Source: Burkholderiaceae bacterium
GTDB lineage: Bacteria; Pseudomonadota; Gammaproteobacteria; Burkholderiales; Burkholderiaceae_C
Direction: 5' to 3'
DNA length: 6,430 bases
NCBI GenBank assembly: GCA_031256305.1
Contig: JAIRQU010000205.1
Location: 1-6,430, forward strand
Numbering within the stretch: the first letter of the stretch is position 1; every line of letters starts with the position of its first letter. The notes under the pieces were generated by a model that searched no databases, was not told the origin of the DNA, and was given only the letters and a program-made list of their open reading frames with translations. Of the stretch, positions 1-6,430 are shown piece after piece. The position numbers and the translations under genes are program-made.

Positions 1-1747
1 CGGTTTGCTGGCCCAGCACCCAGATCAGCCAGGCCACCGTGCCGAACATCGGAAAGGCCAGAAACCGCCGCAGGGTTTCCATCCACGCGCCGGGCCTGGG
101 CAGCCGCCGCGCGACGCCCGGCAGCAACCCCGCCGCCAGATACGGCAGCGCCATGCCCAGGCCGATGGCGGCAAACAGCAGTAGCGCCTGCGCGCCGGGC
201 AGGGTCAGGGTCAGCCCCAGCGACGCGCCCATGAATGGCGCGGTGCAAGGCGAGGCCACCGCCACGGCCAGCACGCCGGAGAGCAGCGCGTTGACCACTG
301 GTCGCCGCGCCTCCAGCGCCCGCACGCGGCTGGGCAGCCAGTAGCCAAAGGCAAATACGCCCGCCAGGTTCAGTCCGATTACCGTGAACAGCGCCGCCAG
401 CGCCGACACCACGGCGGGCGACTGCAATTGAAAGCCCCAGCCGATCTGCGCGCCCGCCGCGCGCAGCGCCAGCATCAGCGCGCCCAGCAGCAAGAACGAC
501 GCCACCACGCCCGCGCCGTAGGCCAGGCCGCTCAAGCGGTGCGCGCACGTGTCTTGCGCATGGCGCGCAAAGCCCAGCACCTTGATGGCCAGCACCGGGA
601 ATACGCATGGCATTAGGTTGAGCAGCAGCCCGCCCGCACATGCGCCCAGCAGCGCCCACAGGAAAACGCGCCACGGCACCTGCGAGGACACAGCCGGGGT
701 TGTGAACGCCGGCGGACTCACCGGCGCGCCGGGCGCAGCTTGTGCGGCTTGGGCATTGGCTTGCAGCGCCTGCGTCAGCGCGGGCGGCACCGCGGCGCGC
801 GGCGCGGCGGGCGGCCACGCGCCGCTGACCTGTGCCTGCACACGCCAGCCTTGCGCGCGCTGCGGGCTGTCCGCCTCCAGCACCAGCGGCAGCGTGGCGG
901 GCGCATCGGTGCGGTCAGGGGCCAAGGGCAAATCCGCCGTCCAGACCGCGCCGTCCCATGCCTGCCGCCAGGTGTGCGCATCCAGCGCCGCGCCGGGCTG
1001 TGCTCTCTGAGCCGCCGTCACGAAGATGTCCGGCGTTTCCGGCAGCAGCGTCAGCGGCTGGCCTTGCACCGGTTTGGGCAGACCCGTCACGCGCAGTTGC
1101 AGGCGCTGGCCGCGTATGTCGGCGTGCGCCGCGCCGCCATCCAACGCTTGCGGCTGCGCCGCGAACGCGGCCTGGAAAGCCGGGCCGGACAACGCCGTGG
1201 AACCGGCAACCGGCAGCCGCAGATCGAACTGGCCTTCTTGCGGGATGCACTCGCGCCGGCACGCCAGCCACGTGGCTTTCAGATGCACCGGCAGGGCATG
1301 GTCGAACGGGCTGGGCTTGTACTGCGGCGTGACGATCAGCGGCACGGGCAGCAGCACCGTGCCTTCATAACCGTAATTGGCCAGATTGCCGATAGCGATT
1401 TTGCGCGGCAGCGGCCAGGCGATGTCACCGGCCATGACGCCCGGCGGCAGCGTCCATTCCAGTTGTGTCGGCTCGCCTGAATCACCTGAGTTTTTCCAGT
1501 AGGTGTGCCAGCCCGGCTGGTGCGTCAGTTGCAGTCCGACCCAGACCGGCGTGGCGCTTTCGTCTTGCCCGTCCGCGCCAGTTTTGGGTTGCTGTCCGAG
1601 CGGTATGCCTTGCGGCGCGTAAGCCAGCAGCTCCGCCGTGACTTGCGGGGTTTTGACGACGGTTGATCCGGTTTGCGCCCACGCCCAGCCGGGCGCGCAC
1701 CCAGCCAGCGCTAGCAACAGGGCCGAGAGCGCGCGGACAAAGGGCAT
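1..1747 (-). CDS. DsbD/ScsB-family thiol:disulfide interchange protein (C-terminus beyond left edge)
   Basis: This inner-membrane protein would carry electrons from cytoplasmic thioredoxin across the membrane to periplasmic disulfide-handling partners. The frame is open from the ATG at 1747 to the window edge, 582 codons with no stop or frameshift. Residues 1-24 form a signal peptide with a likely cut after AWA and before QTG; an overlapping LAGC at about 14-17 also resembles a lipobox. A periplasmic DsbD N-terminal domain follows, with YWKNSGDSGEPT and the cysteine pair CRREC (C163/C167). A second, cysteine-free periplasmic stretch, rich in Ala, Pro and Gln near its end, runs to about residue 355. 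From about residue 361 come hydrophobic helices with the two hallmark membrane cysteines, MPCV (C381) and SPCT (C501). About six of the usual eight helices are visible. The remaining helices and any C-terminal thioredoxin domain lie outside. The long form resembles ScsB or the 'DsbD2' proteins of Bordetella and Ralstonia rather than classical E. coli DsbD. It is transcribed divergently from the cyclopropane synthase gene. Confidence 0.93.
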   Translation of the reverse strand, partial: MPFVRALSALLLALAGCAPGWAWAQTGSTVVKTPQVTAELLAYAPQGIPLGQQPKTGADGQDESATPVWVGLQLTHQPGWHTYWKNSGDSGEPTQLEWTLPPGVMAGDIAWPLPRKIAIGNLANYGYEGTVLLPVPLIVTPQYKPSPFDHALPVHLKATWLACRRECIPQEGQFDLRLPVAGSTALSGPAFQAAFAAQPQALDGGAAHADIRGQRLQLRVTGLPKPVQGQPLTLLPETPDIFVTAAQRAQPGAALDAHTWRQAWDGAVWTADLPLAPDRTDAPATLPLVLEADSPQRAQGWRVQAQVSGAWPPAAPRAAVPPALTQALQANAQAAQAAPGAPVSPPAFTTPAVSSQVPWRVFLWALLGACAGGLLLNLMPCVFPVLAIKVLGFARHAQDTCAHRLSGLAYGAGVVASFLLLGALMLALRAAGAQIGWGFQLQSPAVVSALAALFTVIGLNLAGVFAFGYWLPSRVRALEARRPVVNALLSGVLAVAVASPCTAPFMGASLGLTLTLPGAQALLLFAAIGLGMALPYLAAGLLPGVARRLPRPGAWMETLRRFLAFPMFGTVAWLIWVLGQQT

Positions 1748-1941
1748 GAGCGGGGACGGTACAAGACGAAAGTGCATTGGAACACCCGCGCCCCAGTCAG
1801 GTTCCTGGCAGGCTACGGCATGGACGGCGCGGTGGTGTCAAAATTAGCCCAAGTTTCCCACACGAAACGGCCGCTTGATTCTGACTGTCCGGGCGCACCC
1901 GTAACGCTGCTTGCCCTGGGCCATACGGAGTTTGAATTCTC
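1748..1941. promoter_or_regulatory. Divergent intergenic region between the DsbD-like gene and cfa
   Basis: This 194-bp stretch separates two outward-facing start codons, so it should hold promoters for both. On the minus strand there is a perfect TTGACA (-35-like) at 1841-1836, but no good -10 box at 16-18 bp; the nearest candidates (CCGTAG, TAGCCT) are poor. On the plus strand TTGATT at 1875-1880 is a weak -35 candidate, again without a clear -10. The plus-strand gene has a GGAG ribosome-binding site at 1927-1930, 11 bases before its ATG. I see no convincing operator palindrome or riboswitch. That promoters lie here follows from gene orientation; the exact boxes are uncertain. Confidence 0.35.
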
Positions 1942-3192
1942 ATGAAATTGTCGTCCAATTCCGCTTTGACCGCCACGCTCGGTCCCTGGTCCGAGCGTAT
2001 GCGCGCGCGCTTTGATTTGCCTTTGCTGGTACGCTGGAAAGGCGGCAGCGGCATCAAACTCGGTAACTTTGACACGCCCGCCGTCACGCTGGACGTGCGC
2101 GACGCCAGCGGGGCGGCGGCGCTTTTGTCGCCCACGCTGGACAACCTGGGCCGCGCCTATGTCGAAGGCCATATCGACGTGCAAGGCACGGTGCAAGACG
2201 TGCTGAACCTGGCGCACCGCCTGTCCGACGCGGACCTGGGTGCCGAATCGTCGGGCCTGATGCAGCGGCTGGCGGGCAAGATTGCCTCGGCGGTCAGCCA
2301 CACCAGGACGCAGGACAAGGCGGCGATCCAGTACCACTACGACGTCTCCAACGCCTTCTATGCCCAGTGGCTTGACCCGGCCATGGTGTATTCGTGCGCC
2401 TATTTCGAGCATGGCGACGAAACGCTGGAGCAGGCGCAGATCAAGAAGATCGACCACATCCTGACCAAATTGCGCGTGCAGCCGGGGCACATGCTGCTGG
2501 ACATTGGCTGCGGCTGGGGCGCGCTGGTGATTCGCGCGGCGCGGCAATATGGGGCGCGCTGCGTGGGCATCACGCTGTCGCAAAACCAGTACGACCTGGC
2601 TTGCGAGCGCGTCCAGGCCGCGGGGCTGGCCGGTCAAATTGAAATCCGCTTACAGGATTACCGCGACGCGCAGGGGCCGTTCGACCGCATTACCAGCGTG
2701 GGCATGTTCGAGCACGTCGGGCTGAAGAACCTGCCCGCGTATTTCAAGAGCGTCCACGACCTGCTGGCGCCCGATGGCTGGGCGCTCAACCACGGCATCA
2801 CTTCCACCGATGCTTGGAATAATGAAACCAGCAACGGCGGCGGGCGCTTCATCGACCAATACGTGTTCCCCAACGGCGAGCTGCCGCACATCGGCGCCGT
2901 GCTGGCGGCCATGCAGGAAGGCGGCCTGGAGACCGTGGACGTAGAGGGGCTGCGCCGCCACTACGCGCGCACCCTGCAATGCTGGAGCGAAACCTTCGAG
3001 GCCAAGACCGACCTTATCCGCTCGCTGGTCGATGACAAACACTGGCGTATCTGGCGGGTTTATCTGATGGGTTGCCAGTGGGTCTTCGAGCACGACGAGG
3101 CGTCGATCTTCCAGGTGCTGTGCCACCGCGCCGGCCAATCCGCGCAAACCCTGCCCTGGTCGCGCGGCTGGATGTACGGGGCCAAGGACTGA
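1942..3192 (+). CDS. cfa: Cyclopropane-fatty-acyl-phospholipid synthase
   Basis: This enzyme uses S-adenosylmethionine to add a methylene bridge across cis double bonds of acyl chains in membrane phospholipids, typically in stationary phase or under acid stress. The 416-residue protein is slightly longer than E. coli Cfa (382). Residues 1-120 form the N-terminal lipid-contacting region. The signature YHYDVSNAFYAQWLD is at 131-145 and the SAM-binding motif LLDIGCGWG at 185-193. Residues matching the E. coli bicarbonate-binding site are all present: C152 (VYSCAYF), E257 (MFEHVG), H284 and I286 (LNHGI) and Y341 (HYARTL), so the enzyme looks catalytically intact. The ATG at 1942 has GGAG 11 bases upstream. 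A creatininase-family gene begins 10 bp after the stop, implying co-transcription. The family also includes relatives acting on other lipids or placing methyl groups (mycolate cyclopropane synthases, for example); classical Cfa is the best reading. Confidence 0.93.
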   Translation: MKLSSNSALTATLGPWSERMRARFDLPLLVRWKGGSGIKLGNFDTPAVTLDVRDASGAAALLSPTLDNLGRAYVEGHIDVQGTVQDVLNLAHRLSDADLGAESSGLMQRLAGKIASAVSHTRTQDKAAIQYHYDVSNAFYAQWLDPAMVYSCAYFEHGDETLEQAQIKKIDHILTKLRVQPGHMLLDIGCGWGALVIRAARQYGARCVGITLSQNQYDLACERVQAAGLAGQIEIRLQDYRDAQGPFDRITSVGMFEHVGLKNLPAYFKSVHDLLAPDGWALNHGITSTDAWNNETSNGGGRFIDQYVFPNGELPHIGAVLAAMQEGGLETVDVEGLRRHYARTLQCWSETFEAKTDLIRSLVDDKHWRIWRVYLMGCQWVFEHDEASIFQVLCHRAGQSAQTLPWSRGWMYGAKD

Positions 3193-3195
3193 GGG
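3191..3195 (+). promoter_or_regulatory. Ribosome-binding site overlapping the cfa stop codon
   Basis: GAGGG overlaps the cfa TGA stop and lies 7 bases before a GTG at 3203. This is the main reason for choosing that GTG over the in-frame ATG at 3230, which has no comparable site. The arrangement suggests that translation of the second gene is coupled to cfa. Confidence 0.5.
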
Positions 3196-3202
3196 CGCGG
3201 CG

Positions 3203-4057
3203 GTGACGGTGCAAGACGGCGCTCGCGCCATGCCCGCTGCCCGCGCGGATGCGCCGCCGCGATCGCGCTGGTGGGCCGACTGGAGCAGCGCTGACCTTGC
3301 CGCGCTGGACCGCGCGCGCGCCATCGCCGTGCTGCCGCTGGCCGCCACCGAGCAGCACGGCCCGCACCTGCCGCTATCCGTCGATGGCGACATTGCCCAA
3401 GGCATCGTGCAAGCGGCTATCGCGCATCTGCCAGTGGATCTGCTCGCGCTTTTTTTGCCCGTACAGCGCGTGGGCTACAGCCCGGAACACAGCGCCTATC
3501 CCGGCACCTTGACGCTCAAGGCCCAGACCGTGATCGGCCTGTGGACCGACATTGCCGAAAGCGTGGCCGCCAGCGGCGTGAAAAAACTGGTGCTGCTCAA
3601 CACCCACGGCGGCAACGCCGGCCTGCTGGACGTGGTGGCGCGCGACCTGCGCGCGCGGCTGGGCCTGCTGGTGCACAGCGTGTCCAACTGGTACCGGCTG
3701 GCGCAGGCACACCCCGCTGGGCGCGCCGCACTGGCGCGCTTCACATCCGGGGAGCAGCGCTTTGGCATACACGCCGGGCAGATGGAAACGGCCATGATGC
3801 TGGCGCTCAAGCCCCAGGCGGTGAACGTGGCTCAAGCGCGCGACTTTGCGTCCGCCGCCGCTGTGCGCGCCCGGCGCTTTGAAGTCTTGGGTCAGGGGCG
3901 CGGCGCGCAATGGGCCTGGATGGCGCAAGACCTCAACCCCGGCGGCGCCGTGGGCAACGCCCGCGCCGCCACGCCCGAAGACGGCCGCGCACTGATCGAA
4001 GCCACCGGTCAGGCGCTGGCTTGCCTGCTGGTGGAGATTGATCAGATCACGGCGTGA
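3203..4057 (+). CDS. Creatininase-family metal-dependent amidohydrolase
   Basis: This is a 284-residue member of the creatininase/amidohydrolase fold, a cytoplasmic metal-dependent C-N hydrolase family that includes creatininase, MftE of mycofactocin maturation and formamidopyrimidine hydrolases such as ArfB. Visible signatures in order are LPLAATEQHGPHLPLSVD (45-61), giving likely metal ligands E50, H52 and D61; GYSPEHSAYPGTLTL (91-105); NTHGGN (133-138) with H135; and HAGQMETAMML (190-200) with E195. Creatininase itself has NGHYEN at the fourth motif, with a Glu ligand; here that position is Gly, so creatinine is an unlikely substrate and E195 may complete the site. The first 20 or so residues are Ala/Arg-rich and lie outside the fold; translation might instead start at ATG 3230. 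There is no signal peptide. It sits 10 bp behind cfa and converges on the RgpF-like gene, with 9 bp between their stops. The substrate cannot be inferred. Confidence 0.9.
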   Translation: MTVQDGARAMPAARADAPPRSRWWADWSSADLAALDRARAIAVLPLAATEQHGPHLPLSVDGDIAQGIVQAAIAHLPVDLLALFLPVQRVGYSPEHSAYPGTLTLKAQTVIGLWTDIAESVAASGVKKLVLLNTHGGNAGLLDVVARDLRARLGLLVHSVSNWYRLAQAHPAGRAALARFTSGEQRFGIHAGQMETAMMLALKPQAVNVAQARDFASAAAVRARRFEVLGQGRGAQWAWMAQDLNPGGAVGNARAATPEDGRALIEATGQALACLLVEIDQITA

Positions 4058-4066
4058 GAGAAAGGC

Positions 4067-5152
4067 TTATTTCTCAAAGCGGTGGCGTACCATTTCATCC
4101 AGTTCAGGGCTGGCCTGTTCAATGAGCTTGATGCGCTCCGTGCGCGGCCGTACATCACCCGGATCAAGCAGACGAAAAACATGGCGCTTCAAGAAAGCAG
4201 CCAGCTCGGCCGGGTTGTTCAACGCCACGATGGACGGCGTGAAGGGCATAAGCTCAGGCCGTGCAATCTTGATCCAGTCGTATCCGGCGCGCTCGCAGGC
4301 GTAGAAAAACAGCCGTTCGATAGCATGGGCCGGCGTGCCATCCGTTTGCCCTTTTTCCCTGGGAAATTTGTCCAGCGGCAAATTCAGGTCCAGCAACGGC
4401 TTCAGGCTGGCCGTGCGCGCCCAGAACATCGAGCCGGAAGGAAAGTCCAGCGGCGCGCCCTGATTAAGCTCAAAACCCATCCGCCGGGCCAATTGATTAG
4501 ACCTTTGAAAATTGTTGCCCCAATTGATCCAGTGGCGAATCGGCTCGAAATGCTGCGCTGCGATCAGGCCGACTCGCGGGGCCTGCTCGAAAATCGTTAC
4601 GACGCTTCTGACAATATCCGCGCTGCCGCACAGCGTTTCAAGCAGGTAGTGGCGCCACGACGCAAGCGCGCCGGAATGGCGGGATTGTTTGCCGTGGATG
4701 CACAGCACGTAATCGTAACGGCTGTAAACATCTCTGAACGTCAACAGTTTTGGAGCAATGTCCCGACCCCGATTGGGTGCGACGCGAACCGTTACGGTGC
4801 CGCGCCGCCAGCCATTTAGCGCCTGCTCGACCGCCAATTTGCCCTGCTCATCGCGCGTGGATACATAGACATCCAGCGCGAAGGGCACTTCTTCGAGGTA
4901 TGCGCGAAACTCCCCGGCAAGCTCCTCATAATAAAGATGCACGATGGCCGCCAGCCGCCCCGATGGCAGGGACGCGGCGGGAAAGCCCAATGGAACGGCC
5001 ACGCTGTAGTCCAGCTCGATGGCCCGCGCCGCTTCGGGCGTGCGCAGATACCGCAACCTTGCCGGAATCCGCCACGGCATCACCGCCCACCACGCCGCCT
5101 TGAGCGTGATGCGCAATGGGCGGCGAAGAAAAGATGGGGAGGGCAAAGTCAC
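4067..5152 (-). CDS. RgpF-family rhamnan synthesis protein
   Basis: RgpF-family proteins take part in assembly of rhamnose-containing surface polysaccharides and are generally viewed as glycosyltransferase-like. From the GTG at 5152 the product is 361 residues. Numbered from that start, family blocks are IVHLYYEELAGEF (70-82), FALDVYVSTRDEQGK (91-105), the conserved PNRGRDIAPKL (126-136), YVLCIHGKQSRHS (148-160), DFPSGSMFWARTA (236-248) and FPREKGQTDGTPAHAIERLF (263-282). No signal peptide or clear membrane helix is seen. The start is uncertain. The frame extends upstream to a GTG at 5251, but that added stretch has AT-rich codons such as TTA, AGG and ACT unlike the rest of the gene, and overlaps a terminator-like hairpin (5187-5211), so I prefer 5152 although it lacks an obvious ribosome-binding site. 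It lies downstream of the methyltransferase and YfhO-like genes on the same strand, consistent with a polysaccharide cluster. Confidence 0.88.
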   Translation of the reverse strand: MTLPSPSFLRRPLRITLKAAWWAVMPWRIPARLRYLRTPEAARAIELDYSVAVPLGFPAASLPSGRLAAIVHLYYEELAGEFRAYLEEVPFALDVYVSTRDEQGKLAVEQALNGWRRGTVTVRVAPNRGRDIAPKLLTFRDVYSRYDYVLCIHGKQSRHSGALASWRHYLLETLCGSADIVRSVVTIFEQAPRVGLIAAQHFEPIRHWINWGNNFQRSNQLARRMGFELNQGAPLDFPSGSMFWARTASLKPLLDLNLPLDKFPREKGQTDGTPAHAIERLFFYACERAGYDWIKIARPELMPFTPSIVALNNPAELAAFLKRHVFRLLDPGDVRPRTERIKLIEQASPELDEMVRHRFEK

Positions 5153-5186
5153 GCGGGCAAGGGAGAATGCGCAAGTAGTGTAATGT

Positions 5187-5211
5187 AAAAAACCAACAGC
5201 CCTTGAGCTGT
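5187..5211 (-). terminator. Possible small Rho-independent terminator
   Basis: Read on the minus strand, ACAGC (5211-5207), the loop TCAAGG, GCTGT (5200-5196), TGG and then TTTTTT (5192-5187) form a 5-bp stem followed, after three bases, by a run of six T. The hairpin begins two bases after the stop codon of the 34-codon frame, a typical position for a gene-end terminator. The stem is short, so it would be weak, and the call rests on layout as much as on the hairpin. If real, it separates the methyltransferase transcript from the RgpF-like gene. Confidence 0.4.
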
Positions 5212-5213
5212 AG

Positions 5214-5318
5214 CTATACTCGACGAACTTTGAAGGCTTCGTGCAGGCCACGCGCTCCCATACTCCGAATTAACCCGACCATAAACCGATTGGCACCACC
5301 ATTCTTATGGCTACTCAT
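5214..5318 (-). CDS. Hypothetical 34-residue ORF, possible gene remnant
   Basis: An ATG at 5318 overlaps the last codons of the methyltransferase (ATGAG, in a different frame) and reads 34 codons to TAG at 5214. The product begins MSSHKNGGANRF and ends GARGLHEAFKVRRV; it is basic at the C-terminus and I recognise no family. The only ribosome-binding candidate, GAGGA, ends one base before the ATG, too close for good initiation. The latter half has higher GC and host-like codons (GCG, CGT, GGC, CTG, CAC), unlike the AT-rich gene before it, and it ends two bases before a terminator-like hairpin. It may be the surviving 3' end of an older gene, or chance. As an independent gene it is doubtful. 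Confidence 0.25.
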   Translation of the reverse strand: MSSHKNGGANRFMVGLIRSMGARGLHEAFKVRRV

Positions 5319-6000
5319 ATCCTCGGGTTGCAACCACGAAGACATTTTTACCAAAAATCTTCTTAGTAAACCAATCAACAATTTTACTCACGGGAAATAC
5401 AAATTTATCAAACAAGATAAGCCCTTTTTTATTGACATCTCCATCTTGGTTTCCGAATAACTTAAATATCAATGCGGCGAAAAATCCAATAGAATCCACG
5501 TATTGTGCATCTAGAATTTTAAAACCTGCTTTTTTTACAATTTCGGCCAATCCGGATAAAGTATAACGCCTGTAATGCCCTACTTTTCTATCCATGCTAG
5601 AGTAAAGAATTTGAAATGCGGGAACGTATATAAATACTCGTCCACTTGGCTTCAGTTTCTCCCTCAACTTGACCATCGCATCTTGCTCATCTTTGATATG
5701 TTCAAACACATTAAGAGAGTATATAAAATCATATTTATTATTAGGTATTTCAGATAGATCTAAAAACCCAGTTAAACCTTTATTCTTAATGCGTCTAAGT
5801 AATTCCGTATCCGGTTCCAAGCAAGATACATCAAACCCCTTCTCCTTCATTAACACAGCAAACGTTCCAATACCAGATCCAAAATCAAGTATTTTATCTC
5901 CAATTTTGGTGTTGCTTTGGATGAGATGGAGTAAATAATTATTATAATTAATGGCCTCTTGCATCACTTCAAGCGTAGCGGTTCCTGTATATTGGCTCAT
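5311..6000 (-). CDS. Class I SAM-dependent methyltransferase
   Basis: This is a 229-residue cytoplasmic methyltransferase of the Methyltransf_11/23 type, presumably moving a methyl group from S-adenosylmethionine to a sugar, lipid carrier or other intermediate of the surrounding polysaccharide pathway; the acceptor cannot be told. Motif I is ILDFGSGIGTF (37-47), with the acidic ribose-binding residue E62 ending the second strand (VSCLEPD). DFIYSLNVFEHIKDEQD (91-107) is motif IV and LKPSGRVFIYVPAF (116-129) the post-motif strand. GHYRRYT (141-147) is a block common in methyltransferases of glycan clusters. Residues 170-210 are hydrophobic and aromatic and may touch the membrane. The ATG at 6000 has AAGGA (6013-6009) eight bases upstream, which supports this start. 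It follows the YfhO-like gene by 30 bp, likely in one operon. Base composition is strikingly AT-rich compared with every other gene here (for example 13 G/C in bases 5701-5760), a sign of recent transfer. Confidence 0.9.
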   Translation of the reverse strand: MSQYTGTATLEVMQEAINYNNYLLHLIQSNTKIGDKILDFGSGIGTFAVLMKEKGFDVSCLEPDTELLRRIKNKGLTGFLDLSEIPNNKYDFIYSLNVFEHIKDEQDAMVKLREKLKPSGRVFIYVPAFQILYSSMDRKVGHYRRYTLSGLAEIVKKAGFKILDAQYVDSIGFFAALIFKLFGNQDGDVNKKGLILFDKFVFPVSKIVDWFTKKIFGKNVFVVATRGYE

Positions 6001-6008
6001 AGATTTAA

Positions 6009-6013
6009 TCCTT
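6009..6013 (-). promoter_or_regulatory. Ribosome-binding site of the methyltransferase gene
   Basis: AAGGA on the minus strand lies eight bases before the ATG at 6000, within the 30-bp gap after the YfhO-like gene. It fixes the start codon and shows that the AT-rich gene carries a functional-looking initiation signal. Confidence 0.55.
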
Positions 6014-6030
6014 AAATGCAGTTAAGCAGT

Positions 6031-6430
6031 TTAGTCTAGGGTCGCCGCTTGTTGCAGACGTGCTTGCCTAAATTCATGCCAAAGATTAAACAGCAAAATC
6101 ACCAAACCCAGCAAAAACCCGCCCAGCCACAGCCAGCGATGGCTGGGCGTGTAACTGAATTCAACCCGGTGCGCGCCCGCCGGAACCTGCACGCTTTGCA
6201 GCAGACCGTCTTGTGTCGTAATGGGCGCGTCATGGCCATCTATGCGCGCTTGCCAGCCCGGATAATTCATTTCCTTGCGCGTTAGCGTCGTTGTTGCCGG
6301 GCATTGAATATCCAGCACCAAACGCGACGCGGGCGTAACCTTGCAGCGTGCATCGTCCGCCTCGAAATACGGCGCGGGGTGCGGCAATTCATAAATGTCC
6401 ATGTCGCGCCCGTGATACACCAGCTTGGGG
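6031..6430 (-). CDS. C-terminal part of a YfhO-like membrane protein (N-terminus beyond right edge)
   Basis: The frame is open from the right edge to TAA at 6033-6031, so only the last 132 or so residues are seen. An extracytoplasmic domain begins PKLVYHGRDMDIYELPHPAP near the edge, then carries EMNYPGWQARIDGHDA and SVQVPAGAHRVEFSYTPSHR. A single C-terminal transmembrane helix (WLWLGGFLLGLVILLFNLW) and a short polar tail follow. The 'YPGW-x-DG ... VPAG-x-H-x-V-x-F-x-Y-x-P ... helix' arrangement is typical of the C-terminal end of YfhO-type and related GT-C-like multi-pass proteins, some of which are implicated in glycosylation of envelope polymers. A GTG at 6420 is internal to this domain and should not be taken as the start. 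The gene lies 30 bp upstream of the methyltransferase on the same strand, so they are probably co-transcribed. Family assignment is from motif memory on a partial protein. Confidence 0.7.
   Translation of the reverse strand, partial: PKLVYHGRDMDIYELPHPAPYFEADDARCKVTPASRLVLDIQCPATTTLTRKEMNYPGWQARIDGHDAPITTQDGLLQSVQVPAGAHRVEFSYTPSHRWLWLGGFLLGLVILLFNLWHEFRQARLQQAATLD

Noticed and set aside
549..1480. Long plus-strand open frames (for example 740-1480 and 832-1332) opposite the DsbD-like gene
   Set aside because: They have Arg/Ala/Pro-rich composition with no recognisable motif and lie antisense to a continuous, motif-bearing gene, as expected from high GC content.
1796..1818. Possible structured RNA element in the leader of the DsbD-like gene (CCAG ... 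CTGG)
   Set aside because: Pairing is limited to four bases with no conserved riboswitch core that I can recognise.
1813..2637. A 274-codon minus-strand frame opposite the start of cfa
   Set aside because: It overlaps a well-supported gene with intact catalytic residues and its translation has no recognisable domain; it is a GC-driven shadow frame.
4058..4075. Inverted repeat GAGAAA ... TTTCTC between the convergent stops of the creatininase and RgpF-like genes, a possible bidirectional terminator
   Set aside because: The stem is only six mostly A-T pairs, there is no T-run on either side, and half of it encodes the last residues of the RgpF-like protein. It may be chance.
5187..5220. Resemblance of the AGCTGTAGCTAT / AAGGGC stretch to short intergenic repeats common in Comamonadaceae genomes
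   Set aside because: The likeness is from memory and partial, only one copy is in the window, and it cannot be verified without comparing against a genome.
5203..5460. An 85-codon plus-strand frame across the RgpF/methyltransferase junction
   Set aside because: It lies mostly antisense to the methyltransferase, lacks a ribosome-binding site and shows no motif.

Overview
The window looks like a chromosomal segment from a high-GC betaproteobacterium, probably order Burkholderiales. This is inferred from GC-rich codon use (a hand count of bases 2101-2160 gives about 73% GC), a long two-part DsbD/ScsB-type reductase, and a cell-surface polysaccharide gene neighbourhood. No rRNA, tRNA, CRISPR array, IS element or origin was seen.

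Layout: bases 1-1747 (minus) hold most of a DsbD/ScsB-like thiol:disulfide transporter that runs off the left edge. A 194-bp divergent intergenic region separates it from a plus-strand pair: a cyclopropane-fatty-acyl-phospholipid synthase (cfa-type, 1942-3192) and, 10 bp later, a creatininase-family metal-dependent amidohydrolase (3203-4057). That pair converges on a minus-strand block that reads right to left: the C-terminal end of a large YfhO-like membrane protein (6031-6430, cut by the right edge), a class I SAM methyltransferase (5311-6000), a short 34-codon reading frame followed by a small terminator-like hairpin (5187-5318), and a RgpF-family rhamnan-synthesis protein (4067 to about 5152).

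The right-hand block fits a surface-polysaccharide locus (O antigen, capsule or similar): RgpF-like proteins are linked to rhamnose-containing glycans, small methyltransferases modify sugars or lipid carriers, and YfhO-like proteins are multi-pass envelope proteins. The left-hand part is general envelope physiology: periplasmic thiol redox and membrane-lipid cyclopropanation.

The strongest anomaly is base composition. The methyltransferase is AT-rich (hand-counted 60-base lines give 22-43% GC) between GC-rich neighbours, which suggests gene replacement in the polysaccharide cluster. A GC-richer 34-codon tail plus hairpin sits just downstream and may be the leftover end of a replaced gene. Every protein family here is one I recognise, and I see no convincing undescribed system.
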